Assembly: GCA_938049225.1 (NCBI GenBank)
Contig: CALICM010000025.1
Location: 1-47,243, forward strand
Origin: an uncultured Paracoccaceae bacterium
GTDB taxonomy: Bacteria > Pseudomonadota > Alphaproteobacteria > Rhodobacterales > Rhodobacteraceae
Reading direction: 5' to 3'
Length of the DNA: 47,243 nt
This document shows, one piece after another, positions 18,901 through 33,900 of the stretch; position 1 is the first letter of the stretch, and every line of letters starts with the position of its first letter. Below the pieces are notes generated by a model. That model saw only the letters and a program-made list of their open reading frames with translations. It was not told the DNA's origin and did not search any database. The position numbers and the translations under genes are program-made.

Positions 18901-21900
18901 CGGCTTATCCGCGAAGAAGGCATCAAGATTATCGCGCTGCAATTGACCCATGGCCTGGCGGGTTTCGATGGTGGCCGAGGCTTGATGGGGTTGCAGCACG
19001 GTATTTTTCAGGGTCGCGAAACGGGGATCGCAGGCGGGTTCGGTCGCGAAGACGTCTAGCGCGGCGGCCCCCAAAGTGCCGGTCTCGAGCGCTGTCAGAA
19101 GGGCCGCCTCGTCAACGGTGGATCCGCGCGAGATGTTGATCAGCGTACCTTCGGGCCCGAGGGCTTTGAGGGCTGCTGCGGTGATCAGGCCCGCCGTGTC
19201 GGGGCCGCCACTGAGGGCCACGACCAGAGCGTCACATTGCGCGGCCATTTGTGTGATATCGGCGTGGTAGGACCAATCTGAAGGCGTCTTTTTAGGGGTT
19301 CGAGAATAGTAGCTGATCGGGGTTTTGAAAGCGACCAGACGCTCGGCAATGGCGCGGCCGATGCGGCCCAACCCGACGATGCCGACGCGTTTGCCGGTAA
19401 CCGTCCGGTTCAGCGGCAACGGCCCCCGGCGGGCCCAGTCGCCACTGCGCACCCAGGTGTCGGCCTGCACCATGTTTCGGGTGATGGCCAGCAGCATGCC
19501 CACCGCCAGATCGGCCACATCGTCGGTCAGCACATCGGGGGTGTTGGTCACTTTGATGCCGCGCGCCGTGGCGGCCTGGGTGTCGATCGCATCATAGCCG
19601 ACGCCGAAGTTTGCGATCAGCCCCAAACTGGGCAACTGGTCCATCATCTGCGCGGTAAAGGGGATGTGGTCTTTAAAGGCAACCGCGCGCAGGCGGCTTG
19701 CCAGCGCCGCGTCCACTTGGTCCAAGGGGCTGTGATGGCAGGTATAGCCCGCCTGAAATGCTTGCATATCCCAGCCCGGGTAGTCGCCGATCAGCAGGAG
19801 GTCAGGCTTGGTCATGAAGCGTCCTTTCGGGCTGGCCAGCGGCTTGTGCCCTGGTATAGCTAAGCAAAAAGGGGATGCCCAGTCCCCAAGGGGGAGGATG
19901 GATATGGCACAAAAGGGGACGGCCATCGTGTCGGTCGAGGCGCATCTGTTCGCGGTGCCGCTGGCCGAGGTTTTGGTGGATGCCCAACATGGCGAGCATT
20001 CTCATTTCGACCTGATCACCGTGACCGTCCGCCTGGCCGATGGGACCGAAGGGGTGGGCTATACTTATACCGGGGGGCGCGGGGGAAGGGCCGTGCTGGC
20101 ACTGATCCAAGCGGATCTGGGGCCCCTGCTTTTGGGCCAGGATGGGTCCGATATCGCCGCCCGTTTTGAGCAAATGCATTGGCATATGCATTACGTGGGG
20201 CGTGGTGGGGTGTTGAGTTTTGCGATCTCGGCCGTGGATATCGCGTTGTGGGACATTCGCGGCAAGCGCGAGGGGCGTGCCCTTTGGCAAATGGCGGGCG
20301 GGGCGGCGCGGGATTGCGGTGCTTATGCCGGGGGGATCGATCTGAACTTTTCCTTGGACAAGCTGCTCAAGCAGACCGAAGGGTATCTGGCGCGCGGCTT
20401 TGACGGGGTGAAGATCAAGGTGGGGCGGCCGGATCTGGCGGATGACGTCGCTCGTGCGACGGCGGTGCGTGGGTTGCTGGGTCCGGATAGGGCCTTCATG
20501 GTTGATGCGAATTATGCGCTAAGTGTCGAGCAGGCGATCGCGGCGGCCCATGCCTTCGCGCCCTTGGATATTCTCTGGTTCGAAGAACCTATCGACCCGG
20601 ATGATTTCGAGGGGTATGCGCAAGTGGCCGAAGCGACCGGTGTGCCGCTGGCGATGGGTGAGAACCTGCATACGATCCATGAGTTTCGGCGGGCCTTGGC
20701 GGTCTCGAAGCTGAGCCATATTCAACCCGATGCCTCGAACTGCGGCGGGATCAGCGGCTGGTTGGCGGTGGCGGAACTGGCGCGGGCGGCCGGTCTGCCG
20801 GTGTCCAGCCATGGGATGCAAGAGTTGCATGTCAGCTTGGTCAGCGCGCAGCCCAACGCGGGGCTGATCGAGGCGCATAGCTTTCCCATCGACACCTATA
20901 CAACGCTGCCCCTGGTGCTGCAGGCGGGCCGCGCTGTGGCGCCGGATGTGTCCGGAACGGGGGTCGAATTTCGGTGGGATTTGTTGCGGCCACATCAGGT
21001 GATGTGACCCGTGGCAATGAGGTTTTCAGGGAAGGGATGACGATGATTGAGAATAAGTTCAAACGTGGATTGGAGGCGGGCACCCCGCAGATCGGGCTGT
21101 GGATCAGCCTGTGTTCGGGGTTCGCGACGGATGCGGTGGCGGACGTCGGCTTTGACTGGCTGCTGATGGATATGGAGCATGCGCCCAATGACCTGGCCAC
21201 TGTGCTGCAGCAGTTTCAGGCCGCCCAGGCCTATGACACCACAGCCCTGGTGCGGCCGATGTGGAACGACACGGTGATGGTCAAGCGGCTGATGGATCTG
21301 GGCGCGCCCGGGGTCTTGTTTCCCATGGTTCAAACCGTGGCCGAGGCTGAGGCGGCGGTGGCCGCCTGCCGTTATCCACCCAAGGGCGTGCGCGGGGTGA
21401 GCTTGACCCAGCGCGGCAACCGGTTTGGCCGCGACAAAGGGTATATCGACGAAGTGGATCGGCAGACCTGCGTGCTGGTCCAGGTCGAAACCATCGAGGC
21501 GATGGGAAGGGTTGAGGAGATCGCGGCGGTTGACGGGGTCGATGGGGTGTTCTTTGGTCCAGCGGATATTGCCGCGAGCATGGGCAAAATGGGTCAGATC
21601 CTGGATGACGAGCTGTGGGATCAGATTTTTGCCACAGCGGCAAAGGTCCAGGCGATGGGCAAGCCGGTGGGAACATTGGTCGGTACGCCGGATCTGACCA
21701 AGCATGTGCTGGACGCTGGGTTTTTGTTTGTGGCGGTGGGCAGTGACCTGGGCCTGCTGGCACGCGGGGCCGAGCGGTTGTTGACCTCGGTCCGTTGAGG
21801 GTTAGCGGCGCAGGCTGCCCAAGGTCGCGGTGACAAGGAACAGGATCACCGCGATGACCACGATGGAGGGGCCCGCGGGCGTATCGGCGGTCGCCGACAG

Positions 21901-24900
21901 CCGCAGACCGCCGGTCACCGACAGGGCGCCCAGGGCGATTGCGGTCAACGCCATCGCCTCGGGCGTGCGCGTCAGGGGTCTGGCAGCGGCTGCGGGGATA
22001 ATCAGCATCGCGGTGATCAGCAGCGCGCCGACGACCTTTAGCGCGACCGCGACCAGCGCGGCCAGGGCGAGGGTCAGAAACAGCTGTTCGCGCCTGGGGG
22101 CGATCCCGCGCGCGATGGCAAGGTCCGGGTGTAATGTGGCGGTTAGCAGCGGCACCCAGCGCCAGACGGTCAGGGCTGCGACACCGGCAGCGCCCAGGGC
22201 GATGACGGCAAGGTCAGATTTGCCCACGGCCAGGATATCGCCGAACAAATAGGCGGTGATGTCGGTGCGCACGCCTGGCAAGAATGATACCGCGACCAGC
22301 CCCGTGGCCAAGCCACCATGGGCGGCGACCCCCAGGATCGTGTCCGGGGCAAAGCCGCGTCCAGTCAGTGACGCAACGGCCAGCGCGATGACCGAGACCG
22401 TCAGACCGACGCCCAGGTAGAGTGACACCGAAAAGGTCAGCGACAAAGCGACGCCCAAGATGGCCGCATGGGCCGTGGCGTCGCCGAAATAGGCCATGCG
22501 GCGCCAGACGACGAAACAGCCCAAGGGACCTGCGGCTAGGGCAACGGCGAGACCGGCGAGGGTCGCGCGGAAGAGGAAATCATCCAGCATCAATGATGGT
22601 GGTCATGTTCGTGGCGATAAAGCGCCAGCGCGCCCTCGGTCCCCAGACCGAACAAGGCACGGTATTCTGGCGTGTCCGTGACAACGGTGGGCGCGCCCTC
22701 GCAACAAATATGGCCGTTCAGGCAGATGACACGGTCGGTGGCACTCATCACCACATGCAGGTCATGGCTGATCATCAGGATGGCGCAGCCCAACTCGTCG
22801 CGGACCTCGGCAATCAGGCGATAGAAGGCGGCGACACCTGGTTGGTCGAGGCCTTGGGTCGCCTCGTCCAAGGCCAAAAGGTCGGGTTTTGTCAGCAGGG
22901 CTTGAGCCAGCATAACCCGTTGAAACTGACCGCCCGACAGACTGCTCATTTGACGATTGAGCACGTCGGCCAGGCCAACGCGCGCCAGCATCGCGGCCTT
23001 TTGCGCGGGCTTGACGCGGCTGCCGAGGCTGAGGAAACGGTCCACAGTGATCGGCATCGTGCGGTCGATCTCAAGCCGCTGCGGGACATAGCCGACGGTC
23101 AGGCCGGGTGCGCGAGTGACGCGGCCTTCGGTCGGGGGAATGGCGCCGATCAGCAGTTTCATCAGGGTGGATTTGCCCGATCCATTGGGGCCGATGACGG
23201 TGACAATCTCACCCCTTTCCAGCGTCAGATCGATGCCTGACAACGCTGGCGTGGTGCCATAGCGTGCGGCGACACCGGCGGCTTGGATCAGCATGGCGGT
23301 GTGGTGCCCTGGCAGCGGGGGCACAGGCCCTCGGCCTCGATAACGGTGCGTTCGATTTTAAAGCCAAGGCTGCGAGCCGCCTGGCCGAGGCTGCCCGAGG
23401 CGGCGGCGCGTGGGGCTTCGGCCACGGTGTGGCAGGCGCGGCAGATCAGGAATGCGGCGTCATGGTCCCGGTCGGGATGGGTGCAGGCGATAAAAGCATT
23501 TTGCCCTTCGATCTTATGCGCCAGACCGTTGCTGACCAGGAAATCCAGCGCCCGGTACGCGGTTGGCGGTTGGGCAGGCTTCCCTTCGGCATTCAGACGC
23601 TCAAGGATATCATAGGCGCCAAGCGCGCGGTGCGCCTCCAGCAGGATCTCGAGCACCCGGGCCCGCGCCGGTGTCAGCCGCAGGCCGCGCGCGGCACAGA
23701 TCGCGCGCGCGTTGGTCATGGCGCTGTCCGTGCACCGGGCGTGGTCATGGGTTTGGAAAGCGACGGCCATGGGCGGGGTCCCGGGAAATGTTACTCTATA
23801 ACGTTTAAGCGGTGCCCCCCCGTTTTACAAGCCCGCGGCCTGGCCCCTTGCCCCCACACGGCGGCTGGCGTCATATGGCGCGGAAGTCACAACTGGGGGC
23901 GCCCGAATGCTGTCTTGGCTGTTTTGGATCTTGGGCGTGCTGGTCGCCGCAGTGGCCGCACTCGCGGGGCTTGCGTATTTCCTGTTTGGCGGCGGCTTGC
24001 CCTATGGTGATTTGTCGACTGAGCCTGTGTTCCCGCAAGGCACGCTCGAGGTTGTCGTTACCTCGGACAGACCCATCGGCAATGCGGCCGTTTCGGCTGA
24101 CGGACGTGTCTTTTATACGATCCATCCCGAGTCGCGGCCGGTGGGTCCGAAGCTTTATGAATGGCGCGATGGCGCCGCGATCCCCTATCCGTCCGAGGCG
24201 CAAGCGACGGCGTTGGAGACCCCATTGGGCCTGGTGGTGGACACGCAAAACCGCTTGTGGGTGATTGATCCCGGCAACCATGGCATGGGCGCCCCGCGCC
24301 TGATCGCCTATGACCTGAGCGACGGGTCGGTTGTGCATGATTACGCTTTTGACCCCAGCATCGCGCCACGAGGCTCGTTCTTGCAGGATCTGCAGATCAG
24401 CGCGGACGGCCGTTGGATCTATATCGCCGATGTTGGCTATTGGATGCGGCGCCCGGCGCTGATCGTTTATGATGTCGAGGCGGAACGGGCATGGAGGGTG
24501 CTGAACCGGCACAGCACAGTAATGCCGCGGGCCTATTTGATCCGTAATCAGATCAAGGACATGGCGTTTTTTGGCGGCTTTCTTGAGATGCGCACCGGCG
24601 TCGACGGGATCGCCCTCAGCCCGGACGATCAGTTCTTGTACTTCGGGGCGATGAACCATGGGGTTCTGCATAAAGTGCCGACGGTCGCGCTACAAAATCC
24701 GCAGCTTTCAGCCATAGCGCTGGCGGCCGAGGTGACGGCGGTCGCGGCGAAACCGCTGAGCGACGGGTTTTCGATGGATGTGGATGGTACCGTCTATATG
24801 ACGGATATCGAGCACCAAGCGATCCTGTCGCTAGATATCGAAGGGGTCTTGCGCACGGTGATCAAAGACACGCGCATTCGGTGGGCGGATGGATTGAGTT

Positions 24901-27900
24901 TCGGACCCGATGGGTGGCTTTATCTGGCGGACAGCGCGATCCCGCATGTTGTGTTGCAAGATGCCGCGTATCATGCCCAGCACGCGCCTTATTATGTTTG
25001 GCGGTTCAGGCCGGGGGTCGTCGGGCGACCAGGGCAATGACCACTCAGTCCTTAGCGAGACACTCTGCAAGGGACGCCGCCAAGTTTTCGATCAGCTCTG
25101 GGAAAAGCGCGGGCCCAGGTGGCAGGTCAACGCCCATCGGGTCCAGGGTCGCGAGGTAAAGTCCTGTGTCTTGAGCGATTTGACGCGCCTGGGCGTCGGC
25201 TTGTTGTGGCTCGGCGAAAAGACACCGCAGGTTCGGGGTCTCAGCAATCAGCGCACGCACGGCCTGGAGCCGCGCAGCGCCCGGGGCGGCGGCATCGCTG
25301 GCGCTGATCGCGGCTGTCGCCGCTATGCCGAAGCGATCCTCGAAATAGTGATAGGCATCGTGCAGCACGATGAAGGCCCCATTGGCATGGGGGGCAAGGG
25401 TGGTTTCGACCACTGCGCTGGCCGCCTCGATCCTCGCCGCCAGTTGGGTGGCGTTGGCCTGATAGAGGGCGGCGTTGACGGGATCCGCTTCCCCCAAGAC
25501 CTGAGCCATATGCGCCGCGATCCGGATGGCATTTTCCGGGGCTAGCCAAATATGTGGGTCAATCGGCGCGTCAGTTGCGTGCTCGTCGTGGTCATGGTCA
25601 TGATCGTGCGCCTCGAACGCCGCGTTTTCCCGTGTCGGCAGCAAGGTTGGTAGGTCCAACTCGGTCAAGGCGATCCGCTGCGCTTGGGGGGCCAGGCTAT
25701 CTAGGGGGTCGGAAAGCCAGGGGCTCAGCGCGGGGCCGATCCAAAAGACGATGTCGGCCTCGGACAACCGACGCGCGTCAGAGGGGCGCAGCGCGATCCC
25801 GTGGACGTCGGCAGTGGCCGGCACAAGCAACTCGGGCGTGCTCGCGCCCTGCATAATGGCGGCGGCAATACTGTGTACTGGGGCAATGTCCGCGACGACG
25901 CGGGGTGCGGCAGAGGCTGTGAGCGGCAGTAGGCTGATCAACAGAGCAAGGAGGTATCGCATATGGGGCATCCTGTGGGTTCACGCTGTTCATAGAATGA
26001 TATAACATTACATTTCAAGCATAATGCGCGGCGATTGGCATGTTTCGCAATCGTGAACAAACTTGTGGAGGCAAGCCTGCGGAAACTGGGTAACCTGGGG
26101 TCTGGCCGGTGTCTTGCGGTTTTTGGCGCAAGGCGCTGTGCCGGTCGGTGGACCGGCATCCGGTGGGTGTTGCACCGGGACCAATCGGGGGAGGGGATAC
26201 AAAGATCTTCAGACACCGGCGGACGGCGTGGTCCGGCGGAAACATAACAATCAGGCGGTAGTAACACCGTCGTCGCGCAGACCTGTGAAAGACCAATCGA
26301 AAGGATACACTATGAAATACGTAGCGACATTCGTCATCTTGGCTGCTTTGGCCGGATGTAACACCTTGCGCGGCGCGGGCCAGGACATCGAAACCGGCGG
26401 CGAGGTCGTCGGCGGCGCCGTCGAGGGCGTGGGCGAAGGCGTGCAAGCCGGGGTCGAGGGCGTAAGCGAAAGCCTGAGCCAATAACGAAACACCTTGCTG
26501 GTGCAATCGGGCCCTGTCAGTCTGGCTGACGGGGCCTTTTCATGTGTTGAGGTGACGCAAACGCAAACCAGCGCATGAATGCATAGAGGTGCTGAGTATT
26601 TGGGACGAAACCATGCCGGGGCGGAAATGACAAAAGTGAAGTCGGGTGACACTGTTCGAATACATTACACTGGGACCCTAAATGACGGGGCCGTCTTTGA
26701 CAGCTCGGAAGGGCGTGATCCGTTGGAGTTTGCCGTCGGCGCGGGGCAGATCATTCCGGGGTTGGACAAGGCCTTGCCGGGTATGGCGGTGGGCGACAAG
26801 AAGGTGGTCGAAGTGCACGCGGACCAGGCCTATGGGCCCCTGATCCCCAATGCGATGCAGGAGGTGCCGCGGACGCAATTCCCCGAAGATATGGTGCTTG
26901 AGGTTGGATTGCGGCTGCAGATGCAGACACCCGATGGGCGGAACTTGCCGCTGGTCGTGGTGGCCATGAACGAAACATCGGTGACCTTGGATGGAAACCA
27001 CCCTTTGGCGGGCAAGGATCTGACCTTCGCGATCGAGGTGATGTCTATCCGCTAAGGACGCGTTTCCACGGGCTTCCATCTGCTGTGCAAGCATATTAGG
27101 TGAGGGAAGCACCGGCAGAAGGACAGGCGTGTGGCGTTTTTCAGCAAGCTTAAAGATCGACTTTTCAAGTCCTCCTCGAAACTGGAGGAGGGGTTGGAAA
27201 GCCTGGTGGACGAGGCCCCGGCGCCGCCGGTTGAAGACACGCCCGTGCCTGATACAGAACAGCCACCCGAGGTTGTCGAAAAGCCAGCCCCCCAGCCTGC
27301 TGAGACTTCAGCCCCGGCGCCCAGCGGTGGGTTGCTGGGCCGGTTGACGGGGCGGCGGTCTGCACAGCCGCAACGAGTTCTGGACGACGCGATGCTGGAA
27401 AGCCTGGAAGAGGTGTTGATCCAAGCCGATATGGGGGTCGAGACGGCCTTGAAAGTCGCGGGAAACATGGCCGAGGGACGGTTCGGGCGGCGTTTGGGTG
27501 TGACGGATATCAAGGGGCTGCTGGCGGACGAGGTTCGGGCGATACTGGAGCCTGTGGCACGGCCGATGCCGATTTATCCCAAAACGCCCCAGGTGGTTTT
27601 GGTGGTGGGTGTCAATGGATCCGGCAAGACCACAACGATTGGAAAGTTGGCCAGCCAGTTCAAGGCGGCGGGCAAGTCCGTTGTGATCGCGGCCGGGGAC
27701 ACCTTCCGCGCTGCCGCGGTCGAGCAATTGCAGGTCTGGGGCGAACGTGCGGGTGTGCCGGTGATGACGGCAGCCGAAGGCTCGGATCCCGCCAGCCTGG
27801 CGTATGACGCAATGGCCCGGGCCGAGGCCGAGGGCGCGGACCTGCTGATGATCGACACTGCGGGCCGCTTGCAGAACCGCACCGATTTGATGGAGGAACT

Positions 27901-30900
27901 GGCCAAGATCGTCCGGGTGATCCGTAAGCGCGACCCGGATGCACCACACAACACGCTGTTGGTTTTGGATGCGACAACGGGCCAGAATGCTTTGGAACAA
28001 GTAAGGATTTTCCAACAAGTGGCGGATGTCACGGGCCTGGTGATGACCAAACTGGACGGGACCGCCAAGGGCGGTGTCTTGGTCGCTCTCGCCGACAGGT
28101 TCGGCCTGCCGATCCACGCCATCGGCGTGGGCGAGCAGATCGAAGACTTGGCACCCTTTGACCCCGAGGATTTTGCCCGTGCGCTGACAGGTCTGGATGG
28201 GGTTTGATGTGGTCAACGGCATGGGGCGCTATGTTCCATGAGCGATTGGCTGGTTTCTATCGCTGGCACGCCCGAGGGCGCGCGGGTGGCGATGATACTA
28301 GCTTTGATCTCGGCGGTCGCGCATGCGGTTTTTGGGGCCTTGCAGAAATGGCGGTTCGATCCGTGGCTGACGCGCGGGGCGATTGACGTCTTTTACTGCG
28401 CGATGGCGCTGCCTTTCGCGATTTTCGTCTTTCCGCTGCCCGGCCCGGGGATGTGGCTGTTTATGGTGGGCGTCTTTGTCATCCACTTCGCCTATAAATT
28501 CATCTTGGCGATGGCCTACGAGCGGGCGGCCTATACGGTCGTCTATCCGGTGGTGCGGGGTACAGGGCCGCTGGTGACCGTGCTGGGGGCTTGGATCGTT
28601 TTTGGCGAGGCTTTCGCGCCCCTGCAATGGGGCGGTGTGTTGATGCTGTCGGGCGGAATTTTTGGCCTGGCGTTGTACAATCTGCGCCAAACAAAGGTTG
28701 ATCGCGACGTGTTGTGGGCCGCCTTGGGCTTGGCGCTTTTGACGGGGGTCATCGTCGCGATTTACACGGTCTATGACGCCTTTGGCATTCGCTCGGTCGA
28801 AAACCCTTTTGCCTTTTTGGCTTGGTTTTTTGTGGTGGATGGATTGGCCTTTCCGTTTCTGGCCTGGCGGCGATGGGGGCGGATGGTCGATCGCCCCTCG
28901 CCCCGACCGCTGCTGTTGCGGGGGTTTTTGGCGGCGCTGATCGCCTATGTCAGCTTTGGCGCAGTGATGTTGGCGACCCGTTTGGACAAGGTGGGCGAAG
29001 CGGCGGTGTTGCGCGAAACCTCGACCGTTTTTGCGGCCGTGATCGGCTGGGTTTTTCTGAAAGAGGCCGTGGGGCCGGTGCGTGGGGGCTTGATGGTGCT
29101 AATCGCCGCTGGCGCGGTTGTGGTCGAATTTGGCGGCGTGTAAGGGAAGGCCATGGCTGAAAGAGAAATGAACCCGCTGGTCAAAACCCTGCTCGATCTG
29201 GGGCCGATGGTGATTTACTTCGCCGCCTATCAGTATTTTCAGGACCGCCCTGTTTCGGTCGGCGGCGAGAGCTATGGCGCGATTGTCGTGGCCACGGCGG
29301 TCTTTGTGCCGATGCTGTTGATCAGCATCGGGATCAGTTGGGCGATGACCAAAACGCTGCCGCGGATGACGGTTTTCACGGCGGCGATTGTGGTGGTGTT
29401 CGGCGGGCTGACGATTTGGTTGAACGATGACACGTTTACCAAGATGCGGCCGACGGTGGTTTATGGGTTGTTCGCGGTGATCCTGGGCGTTGGGCTGTGG
29501 TTACAGGGGCGATCCTATATCGAATATCTTATGGGCCAGCTGATGCCCATGACGCCCCTGGGGTGGCGGATTTTCACACGCAATTGGGTGATTTTCTTTG
29601 TGCTGATGTCAGTGTTTAACGAATTTGTCTGGCGGGTGTTGGGCGAGGAGGCCTGGATCTGGCTGGACACCTTTGGCCAGTTCATTCTGACACTAGTGTT
29701 TGTGGCGACGCAATTTCCGCTGCTGCAAAAGCATAGTTTGACGCAAAAGGATTGAGGTCGGCGCTTCGTCGCCAGTGCTGGAGCCTCCGGCGGGGATATT
29801 TTTGGAACAAAGTGGGGTTTCTTTAGTTTTCGAGCAGCGGTGCGAAGCGGCTCTCGTAGATATCACGGGTAATGGGGCCGGCGTGGCGCAGCAAGACGGT
29901 GCCGTCACCGTCGATCACAAAGGTTTCGGGGACCCCGTAGAGGCCCCAGTTGATGCCGGTGCGGCCGGCTGGGTCCACACCGACATGCGTGAAAGGATCG
30001 CCAAGCTCTTCCAAGAAGTCTTGGGCGTTTTCGGGGCTGTCTTTGTAGTTCACACCGATAATGGGGACACCTTGCGTGGCCAATTCGGTCAGTAGCGGGT
30101 GCTCGACGCGGCAGGGCGCGCACCAGCTGGCCCAGAAATTCACGAGTTTCACTCCGGGCGCTGTCAGCATCGCGCTGGTGGGCCCCCCAGCTGCGGGGTC
30201 GAGGGGGTCGAGGTCCAGCGCAGGTGCTGGGCGACCGGCAAAGGCGCTGGGCAAGGATTGACGGTCCTCGGGCGATTTGAGGAACGAGGCCGCGGCAAGC
30301 CCGCCGATGGCCAGCGAGATCGCAAGTGGCAAGAGCAGCAGCAGGTTGAAACCCGGTTTTGATTTGCCGGGTGCATCAGACATGCGTTTGCCCCTGTTCC
30401 TGCTCGGCGGCGCGCAGGGCGGCACGGGCCTTTCGGGCGCGGTGCAGGCTGGCAAGGACTAAACCGCCTATCAAAATGATGCTGACCGCATAGGCGCTGA
30501 GCACGGGCGCTGCATAATCGCCTAGGTCGATCATCCGATTGCCCTTTCGGCGAGGGGGGTGGCACGGGTTTCCAGGGCTTGGAGGCGCCGAAGGCGGATC
30601 TCGGTGCGGGTGCGCAACAGGACCAGCGCGATGAACAACAGCACGAAACCGGCAATGCAAAAGAGCAGCGGCTGATAGAAGACGTCGGCCACGTTTTCCT
30701 CGGCATCCAGGGACAACGATGCGCCTTGGTGCAGGCCTTGGTTCCAGAACAACACGGCATAGCGCGAGAGCAGTGCGAAGACCGAGCCGACCATGCAAAG
30801 GGCGGCGGTGAGGTCGGCGACTTTCTCGGGGTCTTCGACGGCCTCCCACAGGGCCATGTAGCCGAGGTAGAACACAAAGAGGATCAGAAAGGATGTGAGG

Positions 30901-33900
30901 CGCGGGTCCCAGGCCCAAAAAGTGCCCCACATCGGTTGGCCCCAGATAGCGCCCGTCAGCAGCGCGACCAGGGTGAAAACCGCGCCCACCGGGGCGGCGG
31001 CGCGGGCGGCCAGGGCCGAGACATGGTGGCGGCGGATGAACCAAATCAGCGAGGCAACCAACATCATGATCCAAGCATTGATTGCCATAAGGGCGGAGGG
31101 GACGTGCAGGTAGATGATCTTGACGGTTGATCCTTGTTGGTAGTCGTCCGGCGTGAAGAAGAACCCCCAGATCAGGCCAGTCGCAAGGCAGACTGCGCAC
31201 AGGACTGTCACGACGGGAAGGATGCGGCCAGAGAGGCGCATGAATTCCACAGGATTGGCGTATCTCCAGAGCGACATGGGGTAGAGGTAGTCTGCTTGGG
31301 CGAGCCGCGCAATGGGCCGAAGGGTCGCGTTTTTGGTGGGTGGGCCCCTCTGGCGGGCGTGGTTTGACCAATCAGCGGGCAAGGCCCGCGCGTTATCGTA
31401 TTTGGATGCGCAAGATGGCGGCTGTGGCAAAGGGTGAAAGCGCTAGGATCGCAAGCGTGAGAGCGGCGGTGAGCGCGAGGGCGGGGAGCGGGGCTTGGGC
31501 CTCGGCCGCGGCGGTGACGGTGCGGGCGCCAAAGATCAGCGTGGGGATATAAAGGGGGAGCGTCAGGACACCGATCAACAGCCCGCCGCGTCTGAGGCCC
31601 AGGGTAAGGGCGGCGCCAATGGCACCCAGGAAGCTGAGTGCAGGGGTGCCGATGGCGAGGCTGGCGATCAGCCAAGGGTAGGCCGCGCTGGGGAGATTCA
31701 GCGTAAGCGCGAGAAGTGGCGCGATGATGGTCAGCGGCAGCCCGGTTGTCAGCCAATGGGCCAGCGCTTTGATCGCGGTGATGGCTTCGAGAGGCAGGGG
31801 AGACAGGGCGAGGGCGTCGAGGGAGCCATCCTCGAAATCGGTTTGAAACAAGCGGTCCAGGGTCATTAGACAGGACAAAAGGGCGGCGATCCATAAGGTG
31901 CCGGGGGCGACCCGGGACAGAGCCTCGGGCTCGGGGCCCATGCCAAAGGGGATCAGCAGAACCACGATCAGGAAGAAAACTAAGCCCTGGGCCGCCCCCC
32001 CGCCAGCGCGCAGGGCGAGGGTTAGTTCGCGGGCTAGGAGGGCGCGCATGTTAGAGTGCGCCTTCGGCGAGGAAGGGGTCGGTGATCTTGGTGGGTTTTG
32101 CAGCAGAAAGGGTGAGTGGTGTGGCCTCGATCGGCAGGGGCAGGTGCGTCGCGATCAGTGCGGCACCCCCAGCGGCCAAGTGATTGGTGAGGACCGCGCC
32201 TAGTGCTGCGATACTGGCTTCGTCCAGCGAGACCGTGGGCTCGTCCATCAGCCAGATGCGCGCGCGGCTGAGCGCTAGGCGGGCAAGGCCCAGGCGGCGC
32301 TTTTGGCCCGCCGAAAGCCGACCGGCGGGGCGGGTTATAAGGGAGGTCAAAGCGAAGTGCGAGAGCGTGTCTTGGATATTGCTTGCGCCATGGATCTCGG
32401 CCCAGAAGGTGAGATTTTCCAACACCGTCAACGCGGGTTTGATGGCGTCCAAGTGGCCGCTGTATGCGAAAGCCGCTTCGGTTTCGCCAACGGGCCGGCC
32501 GTCGAGCCGTAGCGTGCCCTCGGGGCGTTGGCCCAGGCCCGCGATTGCCCGTAGAAGGGTGGTTTTGCCAACGCCATTGGGGCCCTGCAGGCGTATGGCC
32601 GTACCGGGTACCAGGGTAAAACTGACCGGTGCGAACAGGGCTTGGCCGTTGCGGACGCATGTCAGATCGATGGCGGTCAGGGTCATGGCCCAGGCTTACG
32701 CGCAAATTGGCCTCGCTGCCAAGGGTTTGGCGGTTTTATCACTTTACTGTATGCAATTGTACACTTTCACTTTCATGTGCACTTTGTGTCGTGTTATGGT
32801 GCGCCGCGAAGAGTTCTGCCACTCTGCGCAACGAATGATTTTTGAAATGGGGGTCCTATGCCTATCACCGTTGGAACTGACAATGCCGCTACCCGCCGCA
32901 CGTTGAAAGTTGGCACACAGGAAGTGTCCTATTATTCAATCGCGGCCGCCGAGGCTGCGGGGCTGGGGGATTTCAGCAAACTGCCGGCGGCCCTGAAGGT
33001 TGTGCTTGAGAACATGCTGCGGTTCGAGGACGGCAAGACCGTCACCGTGGACGACATCAAGGCGTTTTCGGAATGGGCCGCGAAGGGGGGTAAGAACCCG
33101 CGCGAGATTGCGTATCGTCCCGCACGCGTGCTGATGCAGGATTTCACCGGTGTGCCTGCGGTCGTGGATCTTGCGGCGATGCGGGATGCGATGGTCTCGC
33201 TTGGGGGGGATCCCGAGAAGATCAACCCGCTGAACCCCGTCGATCTGGTGATCGATCACTCGGTGATGGTCGACGAGTTCGGCAATGCGCGCGCCTTCCA
33301 GATGAATGTGGAACGGGAGTATCAGCGCAATGGCGAACGCTACGAGTTCCTGAAATGGGGGCAGGGCGCCTTTGACAACTTCCGCGTCGTGCCGCCGGGC
33401 ACTGGGATCTGCCACCAGGTGAACCTGGAGTATCTGGGCCAGACCGTCTGGACGGATGTGGATCAGAACGGCCAGACCGTGGCCTATCCCGACACTTTGG
33501 TGGGCACCGACAGCCATACGACGATGGTCAATGGCCTGGCGATCCTGGGCTGGGGCGTCGGCGGGATCGAGGCCGAGGCGGCGATGCTGGGTCAGCCTGT
33601 CTCGATGCTGATCCCCGAGGTGGTGGGCTTTAAGCTGACAGGCGCATTGCTCGAGGGGGTGACCGCCACCGATCTGGTGCTGCGTGTGGTCGAGATGCTG
33701 CGGATCCACGGGGTCGTTGGCAAATTTGTGGAGTTCTACGGCGAGGGGCTGGACAACCTGCCACTGGCGGATCGCGCGACCATCGCCAATATGGCGCCTG
33801 AGTATGGCGCGACCTGCGGCTTCTTCCCGATCGACAACGAAACGCTGCGGTATCTGAACGTGTCGGGCCGGTCCGAGGATCGGATCGCCCTGGTCGAGGC